Shown: positions 15,520 through 24,703, numbered from the stretch's first letter. The stretch is 64,000 nt of DNA from Pseudazoarcus sp963975885 (GCA_963975885.1 CAXBIS010000004.1:1-64000); one strand, 5' to 3'. Numbers and translations: made by a program. Notes: a model not told the origin generated them from the letters alone.

Positions 15520-16272
15520 ATGAGAACCCTTGCGCTCCGTTTCGCCCGTTTGTTCGATGCATCGTCGCCGTTCGGGCGAAGACGGACGTGGGCGCAGGGC
15601 CTTGCGTGCTCGCTCGGGGTGGCAAGCGCTGCTTGGTTCGTCGGTGGTTCTGCGCAGGCTCAAGTGCCTGGCGCCTACAGCATCGGGCCTGAAGCAGTGG
15701 TGCCGATGAGCGGCGCCTACACCGGCCTCAACTGCAATGACTTGTACGTCGCCGGCACCCTGCTGCTGGGCACCGGCGAAATCGATCAGGCCAGCGAAGT
15801 GGACGTGCCCGGCATTCTTGATGCCGGTGACGGGCTGATCCGGGTCGGAGGAAGTTGGCGCACCCCCGGTATCTTTCTGCCGGGTTCGAGCACGGTCCGT
15901 CTGGACGGCAGTTGCAGCAGCAGCCCGGTGATCGTCGAGCCTGCGAGCTTCTGCAAACTGCAGCTTGGCTCGAGCATCGAGTACCGGTTGCCTACGAACG
16001 GGCCAGTCCATGTCGAGTGCGAACTCGATCTTGGCAACCAGAACCGTCTGACTTCGTCCGGACCTGGAAACGCCGCCATCGTGCTCGGACCCGATGCCCT
16101 GGTCATCGGAGAAGCACAGTTCGATGACGTTCGTATCGTCCGCTCAGGCGTGACGGGAATCCCGGCAATGGCGCCGGTCAGTCTGGGATTGCTGCCAATC
16201 GTGATGTTCCTGTGGGTTGTCGTGCGACGTCGTCTCATCCTGCCACGGGAAGAAACGCTCAAGCGAATTTGA
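15520..16272 (+). CDS. exported protein with IPTL-CTERM-like sorting tail
   Basis: 250 aa. Long-n-region signal peptide, cleavage likely after SAQA (about residue 47). The middle is Gly/Ser-rich with alternating short strands, like a beta-sheet or beta-helix surface protein. The C-terminus reads IPAMAPVSLGLLPIVMFLWV then VVRRRL: an IP motif, hydrophobic helix and Arg cluster, the layout of IPTL-CTERM/PEP-CTERM sorting signals. Predicted to be processed and attached outside the cell. Its stop is 11 bases before the collagen-like gene, so the two are probably cotranscribed. Function unknown. Confidence 0.65.
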   Translation: MRTLALRFARLFDASSPFGRRRTWAQGLACSLGVASAAWFVGGSAQAQVPGAYSIGPEAVVPMSGAYTGLNCNDLYVAGTLLLGTGEIDQASEVDVPGILDAGDGLIRVGGSWRTPGIFLPGSSTVRLDGSCSSSPVIVEPASFCKLQLGSSIEYRLPTNGPVHVECELDLGNQNRLTSSGPGNAAIVLGPDALVIGEAQFDDVRIVRSGVTGIPAMAPVSLGLLPIVMFLWVVVRRRLILPREETLKRI

Positions 16273-16283
16273 AGGGAAATGTC

Positions 16284-17894
16284 ATGGCCGTGAAGAGATT
16301 TTCCAGAAAGCCCCTCGCGGTTGCCGTGGCGACCGTATTCGCCCATTCGGGCACCGTGCTTGCAGCGGGCGACGTCGTTCACGCGCCGGCACCGGGGCGG
16401 TCGGTCATCGTGACCGATCACGATCGGACGACGCCGCGCACCGAGGTGCGGTCCACCGGTGAAGTCTTTATCCACGGGCTGCCGTCCGCAGCGGATTCCG
16501 GCGATCGCGTCACCTGTTACGACTCGGCGAGCGGAGAATTGCTCAACTGCGCGGAAGGGGTGCTTGCCGCAGGCGAGGCCGGACCGACCGGTCCGACGGG
16601 CGAGATCGGCCCGGCCGGCCCCACTGGAGAAGCCGGCCCGACGGGGCCGACCGGGGCACAGGGTGAGGCCGGTCCGACCGGCCCGCAAGGTGCACAAGGC
16701 ATTCAGGGTGTGGCAGGCCCGACCGGCGAGGCGGGCGCGGACGGCACGGCGGTGCTCAGCGGCACGGCTTCACCGACCGGCGGCGACGGTGCGGACGGCG
16801 ACTTCTATCTCGACACGGACGACAAGCTGCTCTTTGGCCCGAAGACGGCCGGTGCCTGGGGTTCGGGCGTCTCGCTGGTGGGGCCGACCGGCCCAACGGG
16901 AGAGGCCGGAGCCACCGGTCCGACGGGAGAAGCGGGTCCGACGGGCGCACAGGGAGAGGCCGGTCCCACTGGTCCACAGGGGGAACAAGGCATTCAGGGC
17001 CCGACCGGACCGCAGGGCATCCAGGGCATCGCGGGTGCCGATGGCGCGGACGGTGCCACCGGTGTCACTGGCCCGACCGGTCCCACGGGCGTCACCGGCG
17101 AGGCCGGCACGGACGGTCGCACGGTGTTGAGCGGCACGGCTTCCCCGACCGGCGGCGACGGTGCGGACGGTGATTTCTACATCGACACCGACGACAACCT
17201 GCTCTTCGGCCCGAAGACGGCCGGTGCCTGGGGGGCGGGCGTCTCGCTGGTGGGGCCGACCGGCCCCACGGGAGAGGCCGGAGCCACCGGTCCGACGGGA
17301 GAAGCGGGTCCGACGGGCGCACAGGGCGAGGCCGGTCCCACCGGTCCACAGGGGGAACAAGGCATCCAGGGGCCGACCGGTCCGCAGGGCGAGCAGGGCG
17401 TCCAGGGCCCGGCCGGAACGAATGGTTTGGACGGGGCCACGGGTCCAACGGGCCCTCAGGGGGCGACTGGCCCCACCGGGCCCCAGGGAGATCCCGGCGG
17501 GGGTGCGACCGTCTATTCTGCCGAAGCCCTGGCTCAGGTCTCTCGTACGAGCACCAGCTACGCCGCGCTCGCCGGTGGCCCCTCCGTGGCGGTACCCGTT
17601 TCCGCGAGCGGAAACGCGTTGGTGACCTTGACCGCAGGCATTCGCGGCAGTGAGGCCTACGACCTCGATGCGTCCTGTTACATGCGCCTGACCATCGATG
17701 GCAGCCCGTATCGCAGCGGCGACGGCAGTACATTGTCGGGACTGCACGTCAACGCCTGGCAATACGGCAGCGTCACGTACCGCGTCAGCGGCCTGGCTGA
17801 AGGCACTCGCACATTCTCCGTCGATTATCGAATGGAGAGCAGCGGCGGTACCTGTTATTTCCAGAATCGCAGCATCATCGTTATTCCCGACTAG
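16284..17894 (+). CDS. secreted collagen-like protein
   Basis: 536 aa. Signal peptide (cleavage near VLAAG, about residue 29), an N-terminal globular segment, then Gly-X-Y repeats from about residue 97 to 408, dominated by GPT, GEA, GPQ and GAQ triplets. The repeats are interrupted twice by a module containing SGTASPTGGDGADGDFY and LLFGPKTAGAWG, a spacer common in bacterial collagen-like proteins. A C-terminal domain of about 125 residues (with two Cys) probably trimerises the helix. The GAAGGGAAA site precedes the ATG at 16284. Thr in the Y position is a known O-glycosylation target in bacterial collagens such as BclA. No anchor is visible, so secreted or retained non-covalently. Confidence 0.88.
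   Translation: MAVKRFSRKPLAVAVATVFAHSGTVLAAGDVVHAPAPGRSVIVTDHDRTTPRTEVRSTGEVFIHGLPSAADSGDRVTCYDSASGELLNCAEGVLAAGEAGPTGPTGEIGPAGPTGEAGPTGPTGAQGEAGPTGPQGAQGIQGVAGPTGEAGADGTAVLSGTASPTGGDGADGDFYLDTDDKLLFGPKTAGAWGSGVSLVGPTGPTGEAGATGPTGEAGPTGAQGEAGPTGPQGEQGIQGPTGPQGIQGIAGADGADGATGVTGPTGPTGVTGEAGTDGRTVLSGTASPTGGDGADGDFYIDTDDNLLFGPKTAGAWGAGVSLVGPTGPTGEAGATGPTGEAGPTGAQGEAGPTGPQGEQGIQGPTGPQGEQGVQGPAGTNGLDGATGPTGPQGATGPTGPQGDPGGGATVYSAEALAQVSRTSTSYAALAGGPSVAVPVSASGNALVTLTAGIRGSEAYDLDASCYMRLTIDGSPYRSGDGSTLSGLHVNAWQYGSVTYRVSGLAEGTRTFSVDYRMESSGGTCYFQNRSIIVIPD
16751..17402 (+). repeat. tandem duplication, 372-bp unit, inside the collagen gene
   Basis: The segment starting GGTGCTCAGCGGCACGGCTT at 16751 recurs nearly unchanged from 17123, an offset of 372 bases (124 codons). 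About 280 bases of each copy are almost identical, including the non-collagen spacer and the following triplets, with scattered mostly synonymous differences. In-frame, so it only lengthens the protein; a slipped-strand or recombination hotspot. Confidence 0.85.
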
Positions 17895-17910
17895 CGCACA
17901 AGCGTCATCT

Positions 17911-18690
17911 TCAGCTCGGTTGCCAGAAGATCCCGATCAGGCTGACTGCGATCAGCACGGTGCCGAGTACGCGGAAGAACAGCGGTGTCTCGGCGGCGAC
18001 GATGTGCTTGTGGAAGCGTTCGCCGAACAGGTGGCCGATCCACGCGCAGGGCAGCAGCCACAGGTGGTGGATGAGTTGCAGATCCACGCCCGCGATCAGG
18101 AACGAGGCCATCTTGATGACCACCAGGATGAACCACAGCACGAACAGCGTATCGCGCAGCTGGTGTTTGGCCACGTGCGAGGCATACACGGCGGCGATCA
18201 GCGGCGCGCCGATCAGGGATGCGCCGCTGGCGTAGCCGCCCAGCGACAGCAGCACGAAGTCGAGCTTGCGCCCCGTGCTGCGGATGGGCTTGTTAAGCAC
18301 GTAGCCGATGGCGTAGGCGATGACGATGGTGAAGATGATGGTGCTCATCACGCGCGGCGGCAGCGTAAGCAGGCCGAGCACGCCGATGATCTTGGGCACG
18401 ATCATGACCTTCAGCGACCACTTCAGGTACGCCCAGTCGATGTTGCTGGCGGCCGGGTCGTCACTTGCGCGAGCCTTTGTCGCGCGGTGGCCTTTCCATG
18501 CGATGAGGCTGGAGAAGATCAGCAGATGCACGGCCACGATGGGCAGGAACACCAGCGGGTCGTTGACCACCAGCAGCAGGAAGGGCAGGGCCAGCGCGGC
18601 GCCGCCGAAGCCCAGCCCGGAGCGGACGAAACCGCTCCACACGAAGATGAGTCCGATCAGGACGTACTGATACCAGAGCAGGGCTTCCAT
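17911..18690 (-). CDS. TauE/SafE-family membrane transporter
   Basis: 259 aa, eight or so hydrophobic helices. The start GFVRSGLGFGGAALALPFLL matches the first repeat motif of TauE/SafE (DUF81), and GGYASGASLIGAPLIAAVYA the second. The family exports sulfite, sulfoacetate or related organic anions, or imports sulfur compounds. ATG at 18690 taken in preference to an upstream in-frame codon at 18723. Convergent with the collagen gene; the two stops are 16 bases apart with no clear terminator. Substrate unknown. Confidence 0.85.
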   Translation of the reverse strand: MEALLWYQYVLIGLIFVWSGFVRSGLGFGGAALALPFLLLVVNDPLVFLPIVAVHLLIFSSLIAWKGHRATKARASDDPAASNIDWAYLKWSLKVMIVPKIIGVLGLLTLPPRVMSTIIFTIVIAYAIGYVLNKPIRSTGRKLDFVLLSLGGYASGASLIGAPLIAAVYASHVAKHQLRDTLFVLWFILVVIKMASFLIAGVDLQLIHHLWLLPCAWIGHLFGERFHKHIVAAETPLFFRVLGTVLIAVSLIGIFWQPS

Positions 18691-18784
18691 GGTGCAATGC
18701 GGCACGGGCACGAAAGCGCGCAAGCGTGGTCGAAGCGCCCGTGTTTGTCAAAAGGCGTGTTGCGCCGGGTCGGAGGGAGCCACC

Positions 18785-19321
18785 ATGAAGTTTGCCCGTT
18801 CAATGTTTGTTGCTGCCGCTGTCGTAGTCACTTCGTTGCCCGCTGCGGGTGACGACGCACTGCTCGGTCATGAACTGCGCCGCCTGCATTCGCCCGAGAC
18901 GGTCGAGCTCGACCGCTATGCCGGCCAGCCGCTGCTGATCGTCAACACCGCCAGCCACTGCGGCTTCACGCGCCAGTTCGAGGGGCTGGAAGCAGTGCAC
19001 AGGGAATACGCCGACAAGGGCCTGAAGGTGCTCGGTTTCTCATCCGACGACTTCAACCAGGAAGCGAAGGACGAGGCCAAGGCGGCCGAGGTGTGTTTCG
19101 TGAATTTCGGCGTCACCTTCGACATGTTCGCCACCATCCCCGTGCGCGGGGAGGGCGCCCACCCGCTGTTTCGCGAACTGGCGCGCCAGTCCGGCGAGCA
19201 GCCTCAATGGAACTTCCACAAGTACGTGGTCGATCGTTCGGGGCGCGTGGTCGCGGCTTTCCCGAGCCGCGTCGAGCCGGGCGCGCAGGAATTGCGCGCG
19301 GCCATCGAGGGCGTGCTCTGA
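18785..19321 (+). CDS. periplasmic glutathione peroxidase-family protein
   Basis: 178 aa. Signal peptide (cleavage after PAAG, about residue 22), then the thioredoxin-fold GPx core: NTASHCGFTRQFEGLEAVHR with peroxidatic Cys59, FSSDDFNQE in place of the usual FPCNQFG, and QWNFHKYVVDRSG containing the conserved Trp and Asn. Reduces peroxides using thiols or thioredoxin-like donors; the periplasmic location makes thioredoxin-like partners more likely than glutathione. Cys162-type resolving residue in AEVCFVNFG. GGAGG site before ATG 18785. Divergent from the TauE gene. Confidence 0.88.
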   Translation: MKFARSMFVAAAVVVTSLPAAGDDALLGHELRRLHSPETVELDRYAGQPLLIVNTASHCGFTRQFEGLEAVHREYADKGLKVLGFSSDDFNQEAKDEAKAAEVCFVNFGVTFDMFATIPVRGEGAHPLFRELARQSGEQPQWNFHKYVVDRSGRVVAAFPSRVEPGAQELRAAIEGVL

Positions 19322-19407
19322 GCGGGTGATCCGCGGCAAGCTCGCCGCCGCTTGCGCACCCGCCGTGGCGCGCCCATCATCGGGGCCGATTTCATTGAAG
19401 GCCCCGC

Positions 19408-20556
19408 ATGCGATTCCTCCACACCGCCGACTGGCACCTCGGTCGCATCCTCCATGGTCGCTCGCTGATCGAGGATCAGGCGCACGTGCTCGACCAGTTC
19501 GTGGCACTCGTGCGCGACACCCGGCCCGATGCGGTGCTGATCGCCGGCGACGTCTATGACCGCGCCGTGCCGCCGGCCGAGGCGGTCAATCTGCTCGACG
19601 ACACACTCTCGCGCATCGTGCTGGGCGAGGGCGTGCCGACCATCGTCATCGCCGGCAACCACGACAGTCCGGACCGCCTCGGCTTTGGCGCGCGCCTGCT
19701 CGCTTCACGCGGGCTCACCATCGTCGGGCGCGTCGATGCGCCGAGCGCGGGTGTGGCCTTTGACGACGCCTGGGGCCGCGTCGTCGTCCATCCGCTGCCG
19801 TATGCTGAACCGGCGCTGGTGCGTGACGCGCTCGGCGTGGAGATTTCCGGCCACGAGGCGGCGCTGGCGGCGTTGCTCGACCGCGTGCGCGCCGCGCATC
19901 CGGCCGGCGCGCGCAGCGTGGTCGTGGCGCATGCCTTCGTCGCGGGAGGTGCCGAGAGCGATTCCGAGCGGCCGCTGTCGGTGGGTGGCAGCGGCGCGGT
20001 CGATGCGCGCCTGTTCGCAGACTTCGGCTATGTCGCGCTCGGCCACCTGCACCGGCCGCAACGTGCTGGCGCCGATCACGTGCGCTATTCCGGTTCCTTG
20101 CTGAAGTACTCCTTGTCCGAGGCCGAACACGCCAAGAGTGTGTCGCTGGTCGAACTCGGCGCGCCGGGCGAATTGGAGATCGAGGAAATCGCGCTCACGC
20201 CGCTGCGCGACCTGCGCGTGGTCAGCGGCACGCTGGAGGGCCTTATCGCCGCCTCGGCCGGGGATGCCGCGCGTGAGGATTACGTTTTCGCCAGCCTCAC
20301 CGATCGCGGCGCCTTGCTCGACCCGATGGCGCGCCTGCGCGAGGTCTGGCCCAATGTGCTCGGCTGCGAGCGCACCGTGCTCTCGGCCGCCGGCGGCGGC
20401 GCGGCAGGGAGCGCGCGTTCGCGCGAACTCGACACACGTGCGCTGTTCGCCGACTTCTTCCGCGAAGTCGCCGATGCACCGCTCGACGCGGCGCAGTGGG
20501 CCCTGCTCGACGAGGCGCTCGAAGGCCTCGCGCATGCGGCGCGGGAGGTGCGATGA
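19408..20556 (+). CDS. sbcD: nuclease SbcCD subunit D
   Basis: 382 aa. Mre11-type metallophosphoesterase: LHTADWHLGR (metal site I), IAGDVYDR (II), IAGNHDSPDRL (III), VVAHAF (IV) and ALGHLHRPQ (V) are all present. With SbcC it cleaves DNA hairpins and cruciforms and degrades ends. The stop overlaps the sbcC start as ATGA. Length and motifs are normal for the family. Confidence 0.95.
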   Translation: MRFLHTADWHLGRILHGRSLIEDQAHVLDQFVALVRDTRPDAVLIAGDVYDRAVPPAEAVNLLDDTLSRIVLGEGVPTIVIAGNHDSPDRLGFGARLLASRGLTIVGRVDAPSAGVAFDDAWGRVVVHPLPYAEPALVRDALGVEISGHEAALAALLDRVRAAHPAGARSVVVAHAFVAGGAESDSERPLSVGGSGAVDARLFADFGYVALGHLHRPQRAGADHVRYSGSLLKYSLSEAEHAKSVSLVELGAPGELEIEEIALTPLRDLRVVSGTLEGLIAASAGDAAREDYVFASLTDRGALLDPMARLREVWPNVLGCERTVLSAAGGGAAGSARSRELDTRALFADFFREVADAPLDAAQWALLDEALEGLAHAAREVR

Positions 20557-23267
20557 AGCCGCTGATCCTCACCATGCAGGCCTTCGGTCCGTTCGCTGCG
20601 CGCGAGCGCGTGGACTTCACGCGGCTGGGCGAGCGCGCGCTGTTTCTCATCCACGGCCCTACCGGCGCCGGCAAGACCACGCTGCTCGACGCCTTGTGCT
20701 TCGCGCTGTACGGCGACACCTCCGGCGGCGAGCGCGATGCGCGCGCGATGCGCAGCGACCACGCCCCGGCGGAGCTGGAAACCGAGGTCGAACTGGAGTT
20801 CGCGCTCGGCATGGAGCGTTATCGCGTCACGCGCAAGCCTGCCCAGCAACGGCCGCGGCGGCGCGGCGACGGCTGGACCGAGGCCAAAGCCGAGGCGCAG
20901 CTCGACCGGCTCACCGGTGCCGACTGGAAAAGCCTCGCCACTCAGCCGGGCAAGGTGCTCGATGCCGTGCGCGGCCTGCTCGGCTTCGACAGCGCACAAT
21001 TTCGCCAGGTCATCGTGCTGCCGCAGGGGCGCTTCCGCGAACTGCTCACGGCCGGCTCCGGTGAGCGCGAGGAGATTCTCGAGACCCTGTTCCGCACCCG
21101 CATCTGCAGCGATCTGACCGATGCGCTCAAGGAGCGCGCCCGCGCGCTCGAAGCCGCCGGCCGCGAGACGCAGACGCGGCGCGAGACCTTGTTGCAGCAT
21201 GCCGATTGCGACAGCGTGGATGCGCTCAAGACGCGGCGCGCGCAACTGGTGGCCGAGGTCGAACGGCATCGCGAGGCCGAAAAGAGCGCACGCGAACGCG
21301 ATGCTGCCGCCCGCCAGACGCTTGAGCGCGCCCGCGCCGCCGTGCAGACCGAGCGCGAACGTGCCCAGGCGGCGCCGCGCCTGCAGGAGGCCGCGCGCCA
21401 GCGCGAGTCCGCTGCACAAGCTCAGGTGCTGGCCGACGCGCGGTTGACGACCGAAAACGCCCGCGCATCCGAGCGTGAGGCGCTTGCCAAACGCCTCAAC
21501 GAACTCGAAGCGCTGCTGCCGGCCGTCACCGAACTGGCGCAGGCACTGGCGCGCCGCGACGCGGCGGCAAAGCAGCGCGACGCGGCCGGAGCCGAGCGCG
21601 AGCGTGGGGAGGCCGCACTCGCGGCCGTGCGCAAGACGCTGCAGGCGCGGCGCGACGAGCGCGAGCAAGTGCAGGCGCTGGCGGCGCGCGCCGAGGTGCT
21701 GGCGCACCGCCTCAAGGATGCGCAGGCCGCGCGCGAGCGGCAGGCGCGGCTCGCGCAACTGCGCAAGGATCTGGCCGGTGTCGAGGGTCGGCTGAGCGAG
21801 GCCGCGAAGGCAGTGACGGCGGCCGACGCCGCACTGGCCGACGCGCAGCGGCGGCAGGACGACGTCGAACGCGCCTGGAGCGCGGCGCAGGCCGGCCTGA
21901 TCGCCGCCGGTTTGCTGACCGGCGCGCCGTGTCCGGTGTGCGGCAGCCGCGAGCACCCCGCGCCGGCCCGCGCAAGCACCGACCTGGTTTCCGAGGCCGC
22001 GCTGCGCGAGGCCCGCGAGGCGGTGCGCAAGGCGGCCACCGTGCGCGAGGCGGCGCTGTCGCGCCGTCACGACGCCGACAAGCAGGTGGAGAGCCTGAGG
22101 GCCACGGCCGGCGAACTGGCGCGCGACACGGCGGCAACGCCCGATCCGGCCGTCCTGCAGAGCGAGCTGAAAGCGGCTCAGTCCGCTGCGCAGCGGCTCG
22201 CGGAGCTGGAGCGTGACTTACCCGCCTGCGAGCAGGCCATTGGTGAAGCTGAGGCAGCGGTGCGCAAGGCCGAGGCTGCGCGCCAGAGCGCCGAGGGTGA
22301 GGCGACGCGGGCCGACGCGGAGGCGGTGCTGCTGCAGCGCAAGTTGCCGCAGGACTTGTCCTCGGCGGCCGCGCTCGAAGCGGAAGTCGCCCGCGTGCGC
22401 GCCGAACGCAAGACGCTCGAAGATGCGCTCGCACAGGCGGTGCGCGCCGCGCAGGAGGCCGCCAACGCGCTGGCCGCCGCGCGCTCGGCCGAGCAGGCCG
22501 CGGACCAGGCATTGCAGCGCGCCACGCAAGCTGCGCAGGCGGTTGCCGTACAAGGCGGCACGCCGGATCTGCCTGCGCTCGAGGCGACAGCCCATGCGTC
22601 GGTCAAGGCGCTTGAAGCCGCGCTGCTCGCCACCCGCGACGCGACGGGCAGGGTGGAGGCGGCGGACAAGAGTCTCGCCGCGCTCGATGAACTGGCTGCG
22701 CAGGCCGGCGCGCTGCAGCGGCAGTACGCAGTGGCGGGCCGGCTGGCCGAGGTGGCGCGCGGCAGCAACCGCTTCAACATGAGCTTTCAGCGCTTCGTGC
22801 TGGCGACGCTGCTCGACGAGGTGCTCGAAGCGGCCTCGTTGCGCCTGCTGCGCATGAGTCGTAGCCGCTTCGAACTGCGCCGCGTGCAGGAACTCAAGGA
22901 CGGGCGCAGCGCCGGCGGGCTGGATCTGGAGGTGTTCGACCATTACACCGGCAGCAGCCGGCCCGCCTCCACGCTCTCTGGCGGCGAGGGTTTTCAGGCG
23001 GCGCTGTCCCTGGCGCTGGGGCTGGCCGACGTGGTGCAGTCGCGCGCCGGCGGCATCCAGATGGAAACGCTGTTCATCGACGAGGGCTTCGGCACGCTCG
23101 ATCCGGAAGCGCTGGATTTCGCGCTGTCCACGCTGATCGACTTGCAGCAGGCTGGCCGGTTGGTGGGGGTGATTTCGCACGTGGCCGAACTGCGCGAGCG
23201 CATGGACGTGCGCCTGGAAGTGGTGGCCGGTGCGGCCGGCAGCCGCGTGCACCTGCGCCTGCCGTGA
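20553..23267 (+). CDS. sbcC: nuclease SbcCD subunit C (Rad50-like ATPase)
   Basis: 904 aa. N-terminal ABC half with Walker A GPTGAGKT (35-42) and QFRQVIVLPQGRFRELL; long Ala/Arg/Glu coiled coils; zinc-hook CPVC near residue 460 at the turn; second coiled coil; C-terminal half with signature LSGGEGFQAALSLALGLADV and Walker B LFIDEGFGTLD. Shorter than E. coli SbcC (about 1050 aa), as usual for shorter coiled coils. ATG at 20553 (ATGA overlap with sbcD). Ends at a terminator hairpin. Confidence 0.95.
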   Translation: MKPLILTMQAFGPFAARERVDFTRLGERALFLIHGPTGAGKTTLLDALCFALYGDTSGGERDARAMRSDHAPAELETEVELEFALGMERYRVTRKPAQQRPRRRGDGWTEAKAEAQLDRLTGADWKSLATQPGKVLDAVRGLLGFDSAQFRQVIVLPQGRFRELLTAGSGEREEILETLFRTRICSDLTDALKERARALEAAGRETQTRRETLLQHADCDSVDALKTRRAQLVAEVERHREAEKSARERDAAARQTLERARAAVQTERERAQAAPRLQEAARQRESAAQAQVLADARLTTENARASEREALAKRLNELEALLPAVTELAQALARRDAAAKQRDAAGAERERGEAALAAVRKTLQARRDEREQVQALAARAEVLAHRLKDAQAARERQARLAQLRKDLAGVEGRLSEAAKAVTAADAALADAQRRQDDVERAWSAAQAGLIAAGLLTGAPCPVCGSREHPAPARASTDLVSEAALREAREAVRKAATVREAALSRRHDADKQVESLRATAGELARDTAATPDPAVLQSELKAAQSAAQRLAELERDLPACEQAIGEAEAAVRKAEAARQSAEGEATRADAEAVLLQRKLPQDLSSAAALEAEVARVRAERKTLEDALAQAVRAAQEAANALAAARSAEQAADQALQRATQAAQAVAVQGGTPDLPALEATAHASVKALEAALLATRDATGRVEAADKSLAALDELAAQAGALQRQYAVAGRLAEVARGSNRFNMSFQRFVLATLLDEVLEAASLRLLRMSRSRFELRRVQELKDGRSAGGLDLEVFDHYTGSSRPASTLSGGEGFQAALSLALGLADVVQSRAGGIQMETLFIDEGFGTLDPEALDFALSTLIDLQQAGRLVGVISHVAELRERMDVRLEVVAGAAGSRVHLRLP

Positions 23268-23273
23268 AACGAA

Positions 23274-23296
23274 AACGGCCGCTCGAAGCGGCCGTT
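23274..23296. terminator. hairpin between convergent sbcC and CBS genes
   Basis: AACGGCCGCT and AGCGGCCGTT form a perfect 10-bp stem around CGA, flanked by A residues on one side and T on the other. Lies between two convergent stops, so it can act both ways. Confidence 0.75.
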
Positions 23297-23318
23297 GCAC
23301 TGCGGTATGCAGCGTCGA

Positions 23319-24008
23319 TCAGTACGCGCCGACCTGCGAGGGCGACACGCCGAGGTTGTTGTGTACTTCCTTGACGCCTGCGGTCGTCTCCGCGGCGACG
23401 CCGGCAGCCTTCTTCTTGGCCTCGCTGTCGACCAGACCCCACAGCGTCACGACACCGTCGACGACGACGACGTTGGTGGTCGATTGCGAGATGTCGAGCT
23501 TGTTGGTCATCTCCTTGATGATCTTCTCGCGGATGCTGTGGTCGTCCGCCGAGCCGCCGGCATCCTGTTGCATCGTCGAGAAGCCATGCAGCAGGTTGGA
23601 GCGGCTGACGATGCCGACCAGCTTGCCGTCCTTGACCACCGGCGCGCGCTTGATGTGATGCTTCTCCAGCGTCTGCGCGATCTTGTAAAGCGGCGTGTCC
23701 TCGCTGATCGTGACGACATCGCGCGTCATCACGTCTTCGGCGCGACGGCCGTGAGACTTGACGTAGGTGCCGGCATCGTTGCTCGCCGTGAACAAGGCCT
23801 TGAGCCACCACGAGTCGCGACGGTCGGTCTTGTTTTCGACGCGGCGCATGAGGTCGCCCTCGCTGACCATGCCGAGGACCTTTCCGGCGGCGTCGACCAC
23901 CGGTACCGCACTGATACGGTTGGTGAGCATCAGTTGGACGATCTCGCGCACTTCGGTCTGCGGAGCGGCCGTGATGACGTCGCGCGTCATGATTTCTGCT
24001 GCGTGCAT
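23319..24008 (-). CDS. CBS-pair plus BON domain protein
   Basis: 229 aa. Two CBS motifs (AEIMTRDVITAAPQTEVREI and EDVMTRDVVTISEDTPLYKI, each with a following PVVD/K..G.VGMVS strand) over residues 1-150, then a BON domain (about 155-222; IREKIIKEMTNKLDI ... VVVVDGVVTLWGLVDS). CBS pairs bind adenine nucleotides; BON domains bind lipid or protein. No signal peptide, so a cytoplasmic sensor is likely. A strong AAGGAGGCAAC site precedes the ATG. Common in Rhodocyclales-type genomes. Confidence 0.88.
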   Translation of the reverse strand: MHAAEIMTRDVITAAPQTEVREIVQLMLTNRISAVPVVDAAGKVLGMVSEGDLMRRVENKTDRRDSWWLKALFTASNDAGTYVKSHGRRAEDVMTRDVVTISEDTPLYKIAQTLEKHHIKRAPVVKDGKLVGIVSRSNLLHGFSTMQQDAGGSADDHSIREKIIKEMTNKLDISQSTTNVVVVDGVVTLWGLVDSEAKKKAAGVAAETTAGVKEVHNNLGVSPSQVGAY

Positions 24009-24223
24009 GTTGCCTCCTTGGTTGAGTTGTTGGTTTCGAGCTCTATGACTCGCTTGCGAGCATTCTAGAACGAAGCGGGCGGGTTCGCACTGCTTGAATC
24101 TTGCGTTCAGCTTACAGGGAACGTGCAGCGATTCGTTGAGCTATGTCAAGGCTCATGCACTTGCTCGGCCGCCGCCCGGTGACTGGACCCGCAACGTACC
24201 ATCTGGTAACTTTGACGCGATTC

Positions 24224-24249
24224 GCAGGCCCCTCGGTGCAGGGGCCTGC
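24224..24249 (+). terminator. GC hairpin with following T-containing tail
   Basis: GCAGGCCCCT and AGGGGCCTGC form a 10-bp stem around CGGTGC, followed by TTCGTTTG. No gene ends immediately before it on the plus strand, so it may be the trace of a lost gene or an attenuator for the small gene at 24306. The rest of the 297-base gap from 24009 shows nothing I can name. Confidence 0.45.
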
Positions 24250-24305
24250 TTCGTTTGATTCAGTCTGCACGCGTGTCTTTGGCGCGGGTGCTCGAGGAAA
24301 CCAGT

Positions 24306-24557
24306 ATGGATGCTGACAAGGTTCGTTGCCTGGTGTCGCGCGGCGGCACGATGATCGGAATGTTCAACCTCGACATGATCAGTTTTGCCGGTGGCTATTA
24401 CATCGTGTTTCAGTGGGAAGACATGCCCGACGGAAATCGCCGTCCGCTGTACATGGCGCCAATCGATGCGCGCTTCCTGCAGGCCTTGCCTGATGGCGAC
24501 GCCGAGGTGACCCACCAGTACCGCGTTTCGGTCGAGGATCCCCGCCCGTATTCTTGA
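24306..24557 (+). CDS. small conserved-looking hypothetical protein
   Basis: 83 aa from the ATG at 24306, with GAGGAA 7 bases upstream. Compact and aromatic: MIGMFNLDMISFAGGYYIVF, then FQWEDMPDGNRRPLYMAPID and a short acidic tail. Looks like a small beta-rich soluble protein. Stands 146 bases before siaA, same strand. No family recognised. Confidence 0.6.
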   Translation: MDADKVRCLVSRGGTMIGMFNLDMISFAGGYYIVFQWEDMPDGNRRPLYMAPIDARFLQALPDGDAEVTHQYRVSVEDPRPYS

Positions 24558-24703
24558 GCGGGGCCGTGCCCGGCTGGTGGTGCTTCGGGTTCGGTGATTC
24601 TCGTGTTAGAGTCGCGCCCGGCGATAAATCCATGTCGCTTAAATGGTCTTGATGTTCGTGCGCAGCGCCGTACGGACGCGAGTATGGAGGCATCGGGCGC
24701 GAG

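Noticed and set aside
15279..15692. 137-aa open frame before the exported-protein gene
   Set aside because: Different frame from the signal-peptide gene it overlaps, no ribosome-binding site and Cys/Arg-rich shadow composition.
16551..17510. CRISPR array or microsatellite
   Set aside because: The repeats are in-frame Gly-X-Y codons of a collagen gene, with no constant repeat-spacer pattern; no CRISPR array seen anywhere in the window.
16770..17762. 330-aa antisense open frame over the collagen repeats
   Set aside because: Repeats produce long open frames on both strands; only the sense frame has signal peptide, Gly-X-Y triplets and a ribosome-binding site.
20280..22070. 596-aa open frame antisense to sbcD/sbcC
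   Set aside because: Antisense to well-supported sbcC motifs; Arg/Leu/Ala composition typical of shadows.
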